DNA of 64,000 nt from Sarcina sp. DSM 11001 (GTDB lineage: Bacteria; Bacillota; Clostridia; Lachnospirales; Lachnospiraceae). The stretch lies in assembly GCF_900101015.1 (NCBI RefSeq), contig NZ_FNFZ01000009.1, positions 84,227 to 148,226 of the forward strand. The letters are read 5' to 3'. Shown one piece after another: positions 62,269 through 64,000 of the stretch (the first letter of the stretch is position 1; every line of letters starts with the position of its first letter). The notes beneath the pieces are model-generated. The model made no database searches and was not told the origin of the DNA. It worked only from the letters and a program-made list of their open reading frames with translations. The position numbers and the translations under genes were made by a program.

Positions 62269-63156
62269 TCATACCGGAGCATACCTGCGCAGGATCCGCT
62301 GCACCGGCGCCAGGTATCCGGTCCCGAACAAGTTCAAATGGTTCAGCAGATGGTAGAGATTGTAGAGGTCTTTTCTGTCTGAATATCCCGGAGGAGTGTC
62401 CGCGCAGCTGAAATAAGTACGATAAAACGGCTGGGCAAATCCGCCGAAAAGCTCCGTCATGGCGATATCCGCTTCGGGATGGCCATAATAAGCTGCCGGA
62501 TCGATGATCCATGCTTTTCCATCCGGCCCGGTCATGACATTTCCGCCCCAGAGATCCCCATGGATCAGGGAAGGAGCCGCCGGCTCGATCAGGTATCTGT
62601 CCAGATGGTCCAGAAGAGAAACGGCCCGGGTCCTGTCTTTTTTGTCCAGATATCCATCTGCAGCGCGAAGCTGAGGTATGAGCCTGCAGTCCCGGAAAAA
62701 ATCGATCCAGGATGCGTGCCAGGTGTTGATCTGCTTTCCCGCTCCGATAAAATTATCCGCGGCAAAGCCAAATCCTTTCCTGTTTTCCGGCGGTATCGGC
62801 GCCCTGTGCATGGCCGCAAGCTCTGCGCCAAGTGTTTCCCAGTAGTCGCGGATCTTCTGTCCGGAAACAAGAAGCTCCTGCAGTAAAAAGGAAAACCCTC
62901 CCGGATCCGTCCCGATCGCCAGGACCTTAGGCGTCCCGATCTTTCCAGTCTGCGCGATTGCAGAAAGCCCCTCTGCCTCCGCCTGAAAAGAGGACAGCAT
63001 GGGACCTGTATTGGTCTTCATAAAGAGACCTGTGCCGTCCTTCAAGGTCAGACGAAAGGAGTCGTTGGCATCTCCCCCAAAAACACGCGTCTTATCTGCA
63101 ATCCGTGCATCCGCCCCGAAAATCTCCCGGATGGCGTCATCAAGAGAGTAAAACAT
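62269..63156 (-). CDS. Fructosamine kinase-like protein
   Basis: A 295-residue kinase of the fructosamine-3-kinase/aminoglycoside phosphotransferase fold. Fructosamine kinases phosphorylate sugars bound to protein amines. Key motifs: LFMKTNTG (nucleotide-binding lysine), LIHGDLWGGNVM (catalytic loop with Asp), and AWIIDPAAYYGHPEADIAM (metal loop). The ATG at 63156 follows GGAGG at 8 bases; the longer frame to 63264 is repeat-derived. A small open frame lies upstream. Confidence 0.85.
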   Translation of the reverse strand: MFYSLDDAIREIFGADARIADKTRVFGGDANDSFRLTLKDGTGLFMKTNTGPMLSSFQAEAEGLSAIAQTGKIGTPKVLAIGTDPGGFSFLLQELLVSGQKIRDYWETLGAELAAMHRAPIPPENRKGFGFAADNFIGAGKQINTWHASWIDFFRDCRLIPQLRAADGYLDKKDRTRAVSLLDHLDRYLIEPAAPSLIHGDLWGGNVMTGPDGKAWIIDPAAYYGHPEADIAMTELFGGFAQPFYRTYFSCADTPPGYSDRKDLYNLYHLLNHLNLFGTGYLAPVQRILRRYAPV

Positions 63157-63169
63157 ACTACTGCCCTCC

Positions 63170-63290
63170 ACCTGTGTCCTCTGAGCCGCAATTATCCCCG
63201 CAGCTGAGCGCGGTTCCCTGCTCCGCAGCTTATCCCCGCAGCCGAAACCTTTTCCCCGACTCAATTCATTTCCGCAGCTGAGCCCGTTTC
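63170..63290. repeat. Degenerate CCGCAGCTGAGC repeat
   Basis: CCCCGCAGCTGAGC, TCCGCAGCTTATC, CCGCAGCCGAAAC and TCCGCAGCTGAGC recur over 120 bases upstream of the fructosamine-kinase gene. Confidence 0.6.
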
Positions 63291-63361
63291 TTTTTGTCGT
63301 AATTCACATAGATATATTTGCTCTCCCATACAGGATCGCGGTAATCACTGTATTCACTCAT
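63266..63361 (-). CDS. Possible 31-residue peptide, or gene fragment
   Basis: ATG at 63361 opens a short frame reading MSEYSDYRDPVWESKYI and ending KKKRAQLRK. The acidic, Tyr-rich start and basic end look protein-like. The frame stays open further upstream to a TTG, with AGAGGA nearby, so it may be a fragment of a lost gene. It reads toward the fructosamine-kinase gene and its stop lies in the repeat region. Confidence 0.3.
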   Translation of the reverse strand: MSEYSDYRDPVWESKYIYVNYDKKKRAQLRK

Positions 63362-63399
63362 CTGGCAGTCGTTATAAAGATCCTCTGAGTTTCCTGTCA

Positions 63400-63951
63400 A
63401 GTAAAAAGATTACCAGATTTCAAGATACAAATTGTCGCCTTTAAAGCGACAAATAAACCCACTTCCTACAGAAACCAGTACTTTAACTTTACATCAAAAA
63501 GATGATTTGTAAAAGTGATTAAGCCTCAATAAAGATAATCAGAAATAGCAGGCAGCTGCACATGCCCCTCTTTCTTAACGATGATCAATATGAAATTATG
63601 TTGATTCTGGCCGCTGCCGAAGCGCCGCGAATCTGTCCCCCTCGGGACTCCTGGTCATTTCTTTTCTGTAAATACCCGCGTTAGGTTCAGGTCAGGCCAC
63701 ATGCGGGAATACGCCTTCACAGCATATATTCGAAGGCTCAAATTCCGTCTTGAAACAATAATCCTGCGTCTGTTAGAATGAAAATATCCAAAGGCATATG
63801 CATGGGGTGGCAGGCCCTGCCCCCGCGTGCTTTGTCAGACCGGTGCCGCACCGCGGCGCTGCCGAAGTCTCATTATTCCATGGGGCTCCGGCAGACCTGC
63901 TTTTGCAGCACCGGAGCCCCTCCGCACACAATTTTATTGCAGGAGGTGCAT
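63400..63951. other. Long structured leader before the right-edge gene
   Basis: The first part (63400-63640) is AT-rich with no gene. From 63804 there is a GGGGTGGCAGG/CCTGCCCCC hairpin (63804-63824), then a GTGCCGCAC segment, then a strong GGGGCTCCGG/CCGGAGCCCC stem (63882-63920). No known riboswitch signature (T-box, TPP, cobalamin, FMN) was recognised. A short open frame on the minus strand here is not protein-like. Confidence 0.4.
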
Positions 63952-64000
63952 ATGACAAAGAACACAGTCACCATAAGCGCACAGGGAGCAGCTTCCGCGG
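63952..64000 (+). CDS. 5' end of a gene running off the right edge
   Basis: A strong CAGGAGGTG site is followed by ATG at 63952 and MTKNTVTISAQGAASA before the window ends. Too short to identify; the start recalls small phosphocarrier or secreted proteins, but this is not evidence. It follows a long structured leader. Confidence 0.5.
   Translation, partial: MTKNTVTISAQGAASA

Overview
The window looks like chromosomal DNA of a Gram-positive anaerobe of the class Clostridia, most likely Lachnospiraceae-like. The reasons are strong AGGAGG-type ribosome binding sites on nearly every gene, lipoprotein signals, an oxygen-sensitive 2-hydroxyacyl-CoA dehydratase with its activator, a class II aldolase, pyruvate carboxylase, and many WYL, XRE and AraC regulators. 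Base composition looks close to balanced (not computed). No rRNA, tRNA, CRISPR array, prophage or intact insertion sequence was seen. The species cannot be named from the sequence.

Layout. 1-2292: ferric-iron-type ABC uptake genes on the minus strand, running off the left edge. 2705-5273: a two-gene ABC exporter whose ATPase carries an N-terminal membrane domain. 5482-9407: STAS protein, fumarase, Spx/ArsC-like protein and MATE pump, all minus. 9766-18167: YjbQ protein, then a minus block of pyruvate carboxylase, cytidine deaminase, phosphohexomutase and a thioredoxin-fold lipoprotein. 18168-27503: PAP2 phosphatase, EFR1 flavodoxin-ferredoxin, Y-family polymerase, class II aldolase, MBL hydrolase, WYL regulator, PPC protein and isochorismatase-fold hydrolase. 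27922-36560: a 2-hydroxyacid fermentation locus with an acyl-CoA dehydrogenase (plus) facing a minus operon of lactate permease, VOC protein, dehydratase activator and two dehydratase subunits. A large divergent HTH protein at 36561 is the likely regulator. 38506-50788: GNAT enzyme, XRE protein plus HD-TGS RelA/SpoT-like protein, Ldh-type dehydrogenase with an NCS2 permease, metallophosphoesterase, XRE, HD, AraC and Gfo/Idh/MocA proteins. 50965-64000: a PD-(D/E)XK-like protein, a CPA2 antiporter, pseudogene remnants, a predicted thiaminase I followed by a glutathionylspermidine-synthase-like ATP-grasp protein, Nudix, a fibronectin-III secreted protein, YbjQ, Smr and fructosamine-kinase-like proteins, and the first codons of a gene entering the right edge.

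The most coherent pathway is lactate (or another 2-hydroxyacid) uptake, dehydration of the CoA ester to an enoyl-CoA, and reduction by the acyl-CoA dehydrogenase, which resembles the acrylate route to propionate. CoA-transferase and electron-transfer flavoprotein genes are not in the window. Fumarase, pyruvate carboxylase, aldolase and phosphohexomutase fit central carbon metabolism of a fermenter.

Three things stand out beyond gene content. (1) A thiamine-destroying enzyme (thiaminase I) is predicted at 54981-56144, with its catalytic Cys and Glu in place. (2) Three copies of a 78-166 bp hairpin-rich MITE-like element (17773, 45644, 48176) are flanked by 8-bp direct repeats, and stem changes between copies are compensated. 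(3) More than twenty intergenic gaps hold unrelated short degenerate tandem repeats of 15-35 bp, and the same process appears to have expanded codons in several proteins.
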